DNA of 64,000 nucleotides from Chitinophaga rhizosphaerae (lineage in GTDB: Bacteria > Bacteroidota > Bacteroidia > Chitinophagales > Chitinophagaceae). The notes beneath the pieces were generated by a model, which saw nothing but the letters and a program-made list of their open reading frames with translations, searched no databases and was not told where the DNA came from. A program made the translations under genes and the position numbers. Every line of letters starts with the position of its first letter. Positions within the stretch are counted from its first letter, which is position 1. Shown piece after piece: positions 39,879 to 47,792 of the stretch. The DNA lies in the NCBI RefSeq assembly GCF_003958645.1, contig NZ_RXLO01000002.1:620001-684000 (forward strand). Direction: 5' to 3'.

Positions 39879-39883
39879 ATTTG
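39876..39883 (+). promoter_or_regulatory. -7 promoter box of the MscS gene, overlapping a stop codon
   Basis: TAGATTTG, exact TAnnTTTG; its TAG is the amidohydrolase stop. Seven bases separate it from the ATG at 39891. Confidence 0.5.
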
Positions 39884-39890
39884 CACCGCT

Positions 39891-40979
39891 ATGAATGAAT
39901 TCCTGAACCAACAGTTTTTCGAAAACTCCGTCCGCAACTATCTTATCGTTGCGGGCATCATTCTTTTCGTTGTCCTCATCCGGCGATATTTGTCCAAAAG
40001 CCTCGCCGCCGCACTGTACGGGCTTATCCGGCACTGGTCTCCCGCGATCGGGCAAAAAGAATTCGTGGAGCTGCTGCTCAAGCCGATAGAATACTTCCTG
40101 GTGATGGTGGCCGTGATCATGGCCAGCAATCACCTCGTGTTTCCCGAAGCGCTGAATATCGTCGTGTTCAACCGCGCCGAGCCTTTCACGTTGAAAATGC
40201 TCCTGGCGCTCGTCCTGAAGATCGTGCTGAGCATGACGTTCATCAGGATACTGCTGCGACTCATCGATTTCTTCGCGCTCATCCTGGAAAAGAAAGCCGG
40301 CCTAACGCACGATAAAACCGACGACCAGTTCGTCATCTTCTTCCGCGATTTCTTCAAAGCGATCGTTTATATCATCGGAGCGATAATCCTTATCTACATA
40401 CTTTTCGGGAAAGAGCTGGTAGACAAGCTGGTGGCGGGTCTTGGCATCGGCGCTGCCGCCCTCGCCCTCGCCGCCAAGGAAAGCATCGAGAACCTCATCG
40501 GCTCGTTCATCATCTTTTCCGACAAACCATTCCGTGTAGGCGACAGCGTTAAGGTCGACAATTTCCAGGGAACGGTGGAAAAGATCGGTCTGCGCAGCAC
40601 GCGCATCCGCACGCTGGAAAAGACTTTCGTGACCGTTCCGAATAAAAAGATGGTAGACAGCGTGCTCGACAACCTGTCGCTGCGCACGCAGCAGCGCGTG
40701 GCCATGAAGCTGGAGCTCGCCGGCGATACGCCTCCTGCGGCGGTGCTGGCCGTGGTGAAAGACCTCCAGGCTTTCCTGAAGGCGCAGCCCGATGTGGAGC
40801 CCGGCTTCAGCGTGAACCTGCACGACTTCGGGAAAGATTCCATTCTCCTGCAACTCATTTACATGACCAATATCCTCGACGGCACGCCGTACCTGGAGTT
40901 GCGCGAGCGCGTGAACCTGGAAGCATTGCGCATCCTGGAAAAGCACGGCGCGCGCCTGGCCATGAAGGAAAGCGCATAA
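39891..40979 (+). CDS. MscS-family mechanosensitive channel
   Basis: A 362-residue inner-membrane channel that opens on membrane tension to release solutes in hypo-osmotic shock. Four hydrophobic segments precede the MscS domain (about 16-35, 55-75, 95-125, 145-165), then the pore helix 'VAGLGIGAAALALAAKESIENLIGSFIIF' (about 183-211) with its Ala/Gly pattern and the beta domain 'PFRVGDSVKVDNFQGTVEKIGLRSTRIRTLEKTFVTVPN' (about 214-255). Intermediate size, larger than E. coli MscS (286). Ends at a strong terminator. Confidence 0.93.
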   Translation: MNEFLNQQFFENSVRNYLIVAGIILFVVLIRRYLSKSLAAALYGLIRHWSPAIGQKEFVELLLKPIEYFLVMVAVIMASNHLVFPEALNIVVFNRAEPFTLKMLLALVLKIVLSMTFIRILLRLIDFFALILEKKAGLTHDKTDDQFVIFFRDFFKAIVYIIGAIILIYILFGKELVDKLVAGLGIGAAALALAAKESIENLIGSFIIFSDKPFRVGDSVKVDNFQGTVEKIGLRSTRIRTLEKTFVTVPNKKMVDSVLDNLSLRTQQRVAMKLELAGDTPPAAVLAVVKDLQAFLKAQPDVEPGFSVNLHDFGKDSILLQLIYMTNILDGTPYLELRERVNLEALRILEKHGARLAMKESA

Positions 40980-40998
40980 ATCCGTTTCCCTGCGAAAC

Positions 40999-41036
40999 AA
41001 AAAATCCCCTCCGGCTATGCCCGAGGGGATTTTTTT
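40999..41036. terminator. intrinsic terminator between the MscS gene and the thioredoxin-like gene
   Basis: Stem 40999-41010 with 41024-41035 (12 bp), then T. As the arms contain A6 and T6 it can serve both convergent genes. Confidence 0.92.
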
Positions 41037-41054
41037 CGCTGTATATGACGATAA

Positions 41055-41543
41055 TTATTTCGCGTTCATCTTCATGATGATCTTGGCCAGATCGTCTTCC
41101 ACGGTGGAAGAAGCGGCGCCGGTGATGCGGCCTTCCTCTTTCCCGTCGCGCACCACGATGATGGTGGGATATTTTTTCACTTTGTAGCTGTCTGCCTTCG
41201 TGTCTCCGCTGTTCCCGGAATTATCCACGGCGTACATGTGGATGGATTCTTCGGGCACGCTGGACAGGATCATTACTTTATAGAATTCGGGGAGGAGTGT
41301 GCGGCTGGCTTCGTCTGCCGGGTTAACCAAAGCCACCAGTTGAATCTTATCCTTGTTGGTCTTGATATAGTTGACCATGGTGGTGTTGGCGTTATAGCGG
41401 TTGACGCCGTTATGGAACCAGGCGTAGGAGGAGTCGGAAAGGAGCTGTTTCATCTCGAATTTGCCTTTGAGCGCCTTGCTCTGGCCCATGGTCACGGAAG
41501 ACAGCAACAATCCGCATCCCAGTAGTACTGTGTGTAAACGCAT
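41055..41543 (-). CDS. secreted thioredoxin-fold protein lacking active-site cysteines
   Basis: A 162-residue exported protein with a signal peptide of about 20 residues. The fold is readable: strand 'QLVALVNPADEASRTLLPEFYKVM' (68-91) where thioredoxins have W-C-x-x-C, and 'VKKYPTIIVVRDGKEEGRITG' (122-142) with the conserved cis-Pro126. The only Cys is at position 10, inside the signal peptide, so no disulfide chemistry is possible. It could be a structural or chaperone-like relative. It follows the MerR gene by 13 bases and is probably co-transcribed. Confidence 0.8.
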   Translation of the reverse strand: MRLHTVLLGCGLLLSSVTMGQSKALKGKFEMKQLLSDSSYAWFHNGVNRYNANTTMVNYIKTNKDKIQLVALVNPADEASRTLLPEFYKVMILSSVPEESIHMYAVDNSGNSGDTKADSYKVKKYPTIIVVRDGKEEGRITGAASSTVEDDLAKIIMKMNAK

Positions 41544-41556
41544 AATGTCCTATGTT

Positions 41557-42090
41557 TTATAATTGATCTTTTAACTCCGTCAGGAACGTTCTGACTTTCT
41601 CGAGGGATTTTACCATTTCGAAATTGCGGGAGGCGATGCGCTTGTCTTCCCGGAGTTTCTGTTTGGCGCCTTCGATGGTGTACTTTCTTTCGCGCAGCAG
41701 GTGGTAGATGAGTTTGAGGTGCTGGATATCTTCCTGCCGGAAAAGGCGGTCGCCCTTCCGGTTTTTTTTGGGTTGGAGGATATCGAACTCATTTTCCCAG
41801 TAGCGGATCAGGGAAGTGTTGACGCGGAACATGCCGGCCACTTCGCTGATGGAATAGTACTGTTTGTCGAGCGTTAATTTTTCCAGTTCCTGGATCACGT
41901 GTGGATCGCCAGACAGCTCTTTCAGACTTTTCCGGCCTCTTTTTTTGCCCTTTACCGGCGTTTCACCTGCGGCAAGCGGGGCGTCCGGTGCCGGAGGAGC
42001 GCCGTTTTCCTCCCCGGGAACTCCGGGCACAGGTTGCTTTGCGGTCGGGGGCGGCGTCGGCAGGCCGAATAAGTCCAGTTGCTGCATCAT
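41557..42090 (-). CDS. MerR-family transcriptional regulator
   Basis: A 177-residue regulator. The MerR HTH is at about 78-150: 'YYSISEVAGMFRVNTSLIRYWENEFDILQPKKNRKGDRLFRQEDIQHLKLIYHLLRERKYTIEGAKQKLRED'. It is preceded by a Pro/Ala-rich, probably disordered N-terminus (about 8-60) and ends in a short coiled coil; no metal-binding cysteines follow, so this is not a metal sensor of the MerR type. Proteins of this architecture are found throughout Bacteroidota. First gene of a pair with the thioredoxin-like gene. Starts at ATG 42090 or the next codon. Confidence 0.9.
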   Translation of the reverse strand: MMQQLDLFGLPTPPPTAKQPVPGVPGEENGAPPAPDAPLAAGETPVKGKKRGRKSLKELSGDPHVIQELEKLTLDKQYYSISEVAGMFRVNTSLIRYWENEFDILQPKKNRKGDRLFRQEDIQHLKLIYHLLRERKYTIEGAKQKLREDKRIASRNFEMVKSLEKVRTFLTELKDQL

Positions 42091-42185
42091 AACCGAAACT
42101 AATTGATAATGAAAAAGATTACGGATACAATATTACGGAATCCATCCCATGAACTGAACCGCCATTTCCTTCAATAATCATTCCA

Positions 42186-43157
42186 TTAATCGAAAGACTG
42201 GTTGCCGGACCGCGCGATCTTCAACATACGGTCGAATTGCTCGGGAGTAAGATCATTATAAAAGAAGTACACGGGGTCTACTTTCACCCCGTTTTTCATC
42301 ACTTCGTAATGGCAGTGCGGACCGGTGGATTTGCCGGTGCTGCCCACCCATCCGAGGATGTCGCCCCGTTTTACGGCCTGGCCGCGCTTGGCTTTGATGC
42401 GCACCATGTGGCCGTAGAGCGATTTATAGCCATAACCGTGGTTCACCACCACGTGGTTGCCGTAGCCTACGTCGCTGAGGCTGGCCTCTTCGATGGTACC
42501 GTCGCCCGTGGCATAAATAGGCGTGCCGGAAGGAGCGGTGAAATCGAGGCCGGAGTGGAATTTTACGGTTTTATAGATAGGGTCGATGCGATAGCCGAAC
42601 CCGGACGCGATCCTGTCGAGGTCCTTGTTGGCCACAGGCTGGATAGCCGGGATGGAGGCGAGCATCTTTTGTTTGTTCTTGATAAGATCTTCGATCTGGA
42701 GGTAGGATTTTTCCTGGAGCTGGACGCGGTTCCCGATTTCCGCCAGCATTTTTTTGGTGGCGGCGATGATTTCGCTTTCGGGTTTGGCGGACAGGGCGAG
42801 GTTTTCTTTGGATTTCTCGTCTTGCCCCGCCCGCACGCTATCCGGGATGGGAGCGGCTTCGAAGATGACGCGGTAAATTTCGTTGTCGCGATGCTGAAGC
42901 TCGCCGAGCTGCCCTTTCAGTTCTTTCACCTGGTCTTGCAGGGTATTATATTCCTCCTGCATATTATCGAGATCGCGGCGGAGCATCGTTTCCTTGGGGG
43001 AATCGAGGAACCGGTAAGAGACCGTGAGGAAGAGCATGCCGGTGACGATGGCGGCAGACAGGAAGCCGAGGATCCGGAGGACTTTCACCTTGACGGAGAC
43101 TACGAGCTTTTCGTATTTAAGCGTTTGAGTATTATAAAAATATTTGACTTTCTTCAT
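42186..43157 (-). CDS. M23 (LytM) peptidase, membrane-anchored
   Basis: A 323-residue zinc metallopeptidase acting on peptidoglycan in the periplasm. One transmembrane helix (about 30-50), then a coiled coil (about 58-95, 'LRRDLDNMQEEYNTLQDQVKELKGQLGEL'), then the LytM domain from about 195. Zinc ligands are visible: His-Ser-Gly-Leu-Asp ('VKFHSGLDFTAPSGTPIYATGDG') and H-x-H ('STGPHCHYEVMKNG'). The active site is complete, so it is probably an endopeptidase or, in part, an amidase regulator of the EnvC/NlpD kind. Single gene; 95 bases separate it from merR, which reads the same way downstream. Confidence 0.93.
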   Translation of the reverse strand: MKKVKYFYNTQTLKYEKLVVSVKVKVLRILGFLSAAIVTGMLFLTVSYRFLDSPKETMLRRDLDNMQEEYNTLQDQVKELKGQLGELQHRDNEIYRVIFEAAPIPDSVRAGQDEKSKENLALSAKPESEIIAATKKMLAEIGNRVQLQEKSYLQIEDLIKNKQKMLASIPAIQPVANKDLDRIASGFGYRIDPIYKTVKFHSGLDFTAPSGTPIYATGDGTIEEASLSDVGYGNHVVVNHGYGYKSLYGHMVRIKAKRGQAVKRGDILGWVGSTGKSTGPHCHYEVMKNGVKVDPVYFFYNDLTPEQFDRMLKIARSGNQSFD

Positions 43158-43485
43158 GAACCATTAGCGGTTGATAGCAGCGTACGATAGAACGCCCCCC
43201 GTTAAAATTTATTATAAACCCGGTTCCCGGGCGGATTGGCCCCGGAAAATGGCGGTTAGCTAGTTATGATTATTTCGATATTTTTGCACCGCATTCCACC
43301 TTGCGCTAAAAAATTGAACGGTTGTAACCGGGGTCCGCAAACCTAAGAGAATTAGGCTAAAACGTCAACCTTTTGCATCTCAATTTTCTCGGCGGGCCTA
43401 TTTGCGACAATCACAAAATAACGCCAATTTCAGGACGGATGCAATTATAATACTAAAATTAGATATTAATACCGACTAATATTTT
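43158..43485. other. 328-base divergent region containing the long alaS leader
   Basis: Between the M23 gene and alaS. A plus-strand -7 box (43279-43286) lies 200 bases before the alaS ATG, leaving a long leader with two small hairpins. No ORF. Confidence 0.6.
43256..43286 (+). promoter_or_regulatory. putative alaS promoter
   Basis: TTA at 43256-43258, a 20-base spacer and TATTTTTG at 43279-43286 (exact -7 box). It predicts a leader near 195 bases, with short hairpins at 43319-43331 and 43352-43366. Confidence 0.5.
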
Positions 43486-46110
43486 ATGACCGCAGCCCAG
43501 ATCAGGCAACAGTTCCTGGATTTTTTCGTGTCCAAGGGGCACCACATCGTCCCTTCCGCACCGATCGTACTGAAAAACGACCCCACGCTGATGTTCACCA
43601 ACGCGGGGATGAACCAGTTCAAAGACATTTTTCTTGGTAACAAGCAGCCGCAGTGGACCCGCGTCGCGGACACCCAGAAGTGCCTCCGTGTGAGCGGCAA
43701 ACATAACGACCTGGAAGAAGTGGGGATAGACACCTATCACCATACCATGTTCGAGATGCTGGGGAACTGGAGCTTCGGGGATTATTTCAAGGAAGAAGCC
43801 ATCGCCTGGAGCTGGGAATTGCTGACGGAAGTGTATAAACTCCCGAAAGACCGCCTGTACGTGACCGTTTTCGAAGGCAGCGAAGCTGAAAACCTGCCCA
43901 TGGACGCGGACGCTTTCGATTTCTGGAAGCGCCACATCGCGGAAGACCGCATCCTGCTGGGCAATAAAAAGGATAACTTCTGGGAGATGGGCGAAACCGG
44001 CCCCTGCGGCCCCTGCACCGAAATCCATGTGGATTGCCGTACAGACGCCGAAAGAGTCGCCGTTCCGGGGAAAGACCTCGTGAACAACGACCACCCGCAG
44101 GTCATCGAGATCTGGAACAACGTATTCATGCAGTTCAACCGCATGAAAGACCGCTCCCTCGTGCCTCTCCCCGCTCAGCACGTAGACACCGGCATGGGCT
44201 TCGAACGCCTGGTACGCGTGATCCAGGGCAAACAGTCCAATTACGACACCGACGTTTTCACCCCGCTGATCCACGCCACGGAGCTGCTTTGCGGCAAAAA
44301 ATACGGTCAGACCGAAAAAACCGACATCGCCTTCCGCGTGATCGCCGATCACATCCGCGCCATATCCTTCACCATCGCCGACGGGCAACTGCCTGCCAAT
44401 ACAGGGGCCGGTTATGTGATCCGCCGCATCCTCCGCAGGGCAGTTCGTTACTACTTCTCTTTCCTCGATGTGAAAAAGCCGCTCCTGCACGAATTGGTAC
44501 CGATGCTCGCGGAAGAATTCCGTACCGTTTTCCCGGAACTGTACAACCAGCTCGATTTCGTGAAAAAAGTAGTGTTCGAAGAAGAAACCAGTTTCTTAAG
44601 AACATTGGAAAGCGGCCTGGACCGCTTCGAAACATTAAGCTCGTCCACCACTACATCCACTACGAAGAAAATCGATGGCAGCGCCGCTTTCGAACTTTCC
44701 GATACGTATGGGCTCCCCCTCGATCTTATTAAGCTAATAGCATCGGAAAAAGGATTGGAGGTCGACGAAAAAGGGTTTGAAATAGAGCTGCAAAAGCAAA
44801 AAGACCGTTCGCGCGCCGCCACCACCCTCGATTTGGGTGACTGGAGCGTACTGGACGAACAGCCTTCCGGCGTTTTCGTAGGCTATACCGAACTGACCAC
44901 GGACGCCAAAGTGCTGAAATACCGCCAAATCACGGCGAAAGGCAAAAAACAGTACCAGATCGTGCTCGACAAAACCCCCTTCTACGCCGAATCCGGTGGG
45001 CAGGTGGGCGACACCGGCACCTTGTACTTTGGAACGGAAGCCATCGCCGTTACCGATACCAAAAAGGAAAACGACCTCATCGTTCATTTTACCGACCAGT
45101 TACCGGCCCATCCGGAAGCGGCGGTAAAAGCGGAAGTAGACGCGCTCAAGCGCCAGGACATCGCCCGTCACCACTCCGCTACCCACTTGCTGCACGCCGC
45201 CCTTCGCCAGGTGCTGGGCACGCATGTGGCGCAGAAAGGCTCGCTGGTGAACGCGGAATATCTCCGGTTCGATTTCTCCCATTTCGCCAAAGTGACCGAC
45301 GAAGAGCTGGCCTCCATCGAAGCCATCGTGAACGGGAAAATCCGGGAAAACATCCCCGTGATCATCCGCGAAATGCCCCGCGATGAAGCCATGAGCCTGG
45401 GCGCCATGGCGCTTTTCGGCGAGAAGTACGGAGACACCGTACGCGTGGTGACCATCGATCCCAATTATTCCCTCGAACTTTGCGGCGGCACGCACGTAGG
45501 CCATACGGGCGAGCTCGGGCTCTTCAAATTCCTCTCCGAAGGCGCAGTTGCGGCCGGCGTGAGAAGGGTGGAAGCCGTTACCGGCGCCAAGGCCGAAGCA
45601 TATGTTAATGAACAGATCGCGCAGTTGAAAGAAATCAAAGCGGCTGTCAAAAACCCGAAAGAGCCCGCCAAAGCCGTGGAAACGCTCGTTGCCGAAAAAT
45701 CGGCCCTCGAAAAGCAACTTGCTGCCCTCGAACTGAAACAGGTACAACAGGCCGCGGCCAGCCTCCCGCAAAAAGCGGAAACCGTGAACGGCGTACAGTT
45801 CGTGGGCACTGTGGTAGACGCTTCCAGCGCTGATGCGGTAAGGCTTTACGCGAACGTCCTGAGAGACCTGCTGACCGCGCCCTTCGCGGCAGTGCTCTGC
45901 GCCAACGTCGGCGGCAAAGCGCAAGTGGCCGTCCTTTTGTCTGACGACCTCGTGAAAAACAAAGGCCTCAACGCCCAGAAGATCATCAAGGAACAGGTTG
46001 CCGGCCTCATCAAAGGCGGCGGCGGCGGACAGCCTTCCATGGCCAATGCCGGCGGGCAAGACGTCAGCCAGTTCCCCACGGTCATCGAAAAAGTGAAAAG
46101 CATCCTCTGA
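43486..46110 (+). CDS. alaS: alanyl-tRNA synthetase
   Basis: Charges tRNA-Ala with alanine and edits mischarged Ser and Gly. 874 residues. Motifs: class II core 'FFVSKGHHIVPSAPIVLKNDPTLMFTNAGMNQFK' (about 11-45), 'TYHHTMFEMLGNWSFGDYFKEEA' (motif 2), 'HVDTGMGFERLVRVIQGK' (motif 3). The editing domain keeps the zinc/substrate ligands H-x-x-x-H ('HHSATHLLH', about 562) and 'CGGTHVGHTGELG' (about 666). A Ser/Thr-rich stretch at about 385-395 looks like a linker insert. The C-terminal part after about 710 is the C-Ala domain ('GGGGGQPSMANAGG'). Single gene with its own terminator. Confidence 0.98.
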   Translation: MTAAQIRQQFLDFFVSKGHHIVPSAPIVLKNDPTLMFTNAGMNQFKDIFLGNKQPQWTRVADTQKCLRVSGKHNDLEEVGIDTYHHTMFEMLGNWSFGDYFKEEAIAWSWELLTEVYKLPKDRLYVTVFEGSEAENLPMDADAFDFWKRHIAEDRILLGNKKDNFWEMGETGPCGPCTEIHVDCRTDAERVAVPGKDLVNNDHPQVIEIWNNVFMQFNRMKDRSLVPLPAQHVDTGMGFERLVRVIQGKQSNYDTDVFTPLIHATELLCGKKYGQTEKTDIAFRVIADHIRAISFTIADGQLPANTGAGYVIRRILRRAVRYYFSFLDVKKPLLHELVPMLAEEFRTVFPELYNQLDFVKKVVFEEETSFLRTLESGLDRFETLSSSTTTSTTKKIDGSAAFELSDTYGLPLDLIKLIASEKGLEVDEKGFEIELQKQKDRSRAATTLDLGDWSVLDEQPSGVFVGYTELTTDAKVLKYRQITAKGKKQYQIVLDKTPFYAESGGQVGDTGTLYFGTEAIAVTDTKKENDLIVHFTDQLPAHPEAAVKAEVDALKRQDIARHHSATHLLHAALRQVLGTHVAQKGSLVNAEYLRFDFSHFAKVTDEELASIEAIVNGKIRENIPVIIREMPRDEAMSLGAMALFGEKYGDTVRVVTIDPNYSLELCGGTHVGHTGELGLFKFLSEGAVAAGVRRVEAVTGAKAEAYVNEQIAQLKEIKAAVKNPKEPAKAVETLVAEKSALEKQLAALELKQVQQAAASLPQKAETVNGVQFVGTVVDASSADAVRLYANVLRDLLTAPFAAVLCANVGGKAQVAVLLSDDLVKNKGLNAQKIIKEQVAGLIKGGGGGQPSMANAGGQDVSQFPTVIEKVKSIL

Positions 46111-46114
46111 TGAT

Positions 46115-46147
46115 AGAAAGGCTCCTCCCGGAGCCTTTCTTTATTTT
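46115..46147 (+). terminator. intrinsic terminator of alaS
   Basis: Perfect 11-bp stem 46115-46125 with 46130-46140, loop TCCC, then TTATTTT. Five bases after the stop. Confidence 0.95.
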
Positions 46148-46204
46148 AACATTCCGTTATCGCCTCCACCGCTTTTTTAACATTTTTTTACCCTCCCCGG
46201 CCTG

Positions 46205-46212
46205 TAAATTTG
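46205..46212 (+). promoter_or_regulatory. -7 promoter box of the PDZ protein gene
   Basis: TAAATTTG, exact TAnnTTTG, 28 bases before ATG 46241. A T-run lies near -33 but no TTG. Confidence 0.5.
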
Positions 46213-46240
46213 CCCTGTCACTAAAAAAACAGCTGATATT

Positions 46241-47206
46241 ATGCGCAGACTCCTTTTTTCCGGCAGTACCCTCCTCCTCGCATTTACCCTGGCATCGACC
46301 GCGGTATCCGCACAAGACGGGCGCGGTCATAAACTGGGAGAATATGACGAGATCATCATCAAACGCAAAGGCGAAACGCAAAATGCGAAAGTAACCGTAG
46401 AGATCAAAGACGGCGAAGTGTTCGTGGATGGCAAGCCCATCCGGGAATACGAGGGCGACGGGCTTTCCGTGAAACGCCGCGTCATCATACCGCGAAACGG
46501 AAACTTCCCCGACCATATGCCCGAAAACCTCCTGGAAGACGCCATCAGGCCGGGGCCAGCTGTACTGGGCGTGATCACCGAAAAATCCGCCGCAGCAGGC
46601 GCCACCATTACCGAAGTTGCGGAAAACAGCGCCGCGGCCAAAGCAGGGCTCAAAGCCGGGGACGTGATCACGAAAGTCAACGATACTAAAATCTCCGAGC
46701 CGCAAGACCTTTTCGAAACCATTGGAAAACTCCAGCCCGGCGACGAAGTGACCGTTCTCTACCTCCGCGATAAGAAAGAACAAAAAGCAACCGCCAAATT
46801 ACAACCGCGGGATAGTGCTGCAGACACGATGCGCGGCCGCCGTTTCCGCAGTCCGCGGATGCTCGACGACGAGCCCCGCGTTTTCCAGATGCCCCGCGGC
46901 TTCGACGACCTTTTCAACCCCAACGCCCAGGCCAAACTGGGCCTCCAGGTGCAGGACCGTGAAGCGAACGACGGCGCCACCGTTCAATCCGTAGAAAACG
47001 GTTCCGCCGCTGAAAAAGCCGGATTCAAAACAGGCGATGTCATTCTTTCCATCGACGGCCAGCCGGTAAAAAGCGCCCGGGAAGTGGTTGCCGGTTATCG
47101 CGGAGCGAAAGATAAATCCAGCATCGGTTTCAGCATCCGCCGCAACGGCAAAACCGAAACGCTGACGGTAAAAGTACCGCGTAAACTGCGGTCCGAAAAT
47201 TTGTAA
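46241..47206 (+). CDS. secreted double-PDZ protein without a protease domain
   Basis: A 321-residue exported protein with a signal peptide (1-24, ending AVSAQ). A first PDZ domain at about 105-190 ('VLGVITEKSAAAGATITEVAENSAAAKAGLKAGDVITKVNDTKI') and a second at about 230-312 ('KLGLQVQDREANDGATVQSVENGSAAEKAGFKTGDVILSIDGQPV'). No His-Asp-Ser triad of a DegP/HtrA protease precedes them, so it is probably a periplasmic scaffold or adaptor that binds peptide C-termini. Its gene stands alone between two terminators. Confidence 0.85.
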   Translation: MRRLLFSGSTLLLAFTLASTAVSAQDGRGHKLGEYDEIIIKRKGETQNAKVTVEIKDGEVFVDGKPIREYEGDGLSVKRRVIIPRNGNFPDHMPENLLEDAIRPGPAVLGVITEKSAAAGATITEVAENSAAAKAGLKAGDVITKVNDTKISEPQDLFETIGKLQPGDEVTVLYLRDKKEQKATAKLQPRDSAADTMRGRRFRSPRMLDDEPRVFQMPRGFDDLFNPNAQAKLGLQVQDREANDGATVQSVENGSAAEKAGFKTGDVILSIDGQPVKSAREVVAGYRGAKDKSSIGFSIRRNGKTETLTVKVPRKLRSENL

Positions 47207-47248
47207 ACAGTAAGGCAGATATATAGTTTAGTGTAAAGCAAAGAGAGG

Positions 47249-47280
47249 CGGTCCGGGAGTTCCCGGGCCGTTTTTATATT
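47249..47280 (+). terminator. intrinsic terminator of the PDZ protein gene
   Basis: Stem 47249-47257 with 47262-47270 (9 bp, one G-T), tetraloop, then TTTTT at 47271-47275. It lies 43 bases after the stop. Confidence 0.9.
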
Positions 47281-47792
47281 TTACTGATCGTTAATCCGGA
47301 AGATAGCGATCTACCAAAGCATCCCATCGCCAGGCCCAACAACACTTTCCGGTCCGATCGCTTGTAGTTTGGCTACTACCTGCGAATCACTCATAATATT
47401 CAACTATCGGTTATTCACGCCCAGGGAAAACTTTGCCGGAATCAACTAGCTCACGCGGATCGTTCTCTCCACGCATATTGAACGAAACTACGCGCCCGGT
47501 CTTCATGCTTTGGTCACAAGTTAGTTTGTAGTCATACGTTTCATGTTTTAAAATGTTCAACTCAATAATAACCACTTGCGAAACACAGAACTTCTTCGGC
47601 ACCTTTTCATAAAAATATTGCAGCCATTTTTCTCAAAATCCTCCTCAATTATTAGTTGTGCGTTTGCTGCGTTTTCTTACATCCACCGAAAAATATTACT
47701 TCAGATACCTGCATAAAAAAACGTTTCGCAAACCGATCATTTCAATGATAACGATTCACGAAACGCGAAACTTTTCCGGTCGGATTTTCCGC
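47281..47792. other. 512-base AT-rich gap with small orphan ORFs
   Basis: Base composition is more AT-rich than flanking genes. On the minus strand it carries a 63-codon ORF (47411-47602) and a 27-codon ORF (47311-47394). There is a hairpin at 47737-47750 (ATCAT-TTCA-ATGAT) within the longer inverted pair CGTTTCG/CGAAACG (47722-47728 and 47758-47764). Possibly remains of a transferred gene. Confidence 0.5.
47411..47602 (-). pseudogene. short orphan ORF, possible gene fragment
   Basis: A 63-residue frame beginning at a GTG (47602). The reading frame continues upstream a further 11 codons ('EKWLQYFYEK' before 'VPKKFCVSQVVIIEL') before a stop, so it looks like a natural protein piece rather than random sequence, with 'DYKLTCDQSMKTGRVVSFN'. 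An AGGAGG-like site lies further upstream, near 47650, followed by an ATG in another frame, as if one frameshift had broken the gene. No family recognised. It may equally be a chance ORF. Confidence 0.3.

Noticed and set aside
47311..47394. 27-codon minus-strand ORF considered as a peptide precursor
   Set aside because: No processing enzymes nearby and no recognisable leader; too little to support.
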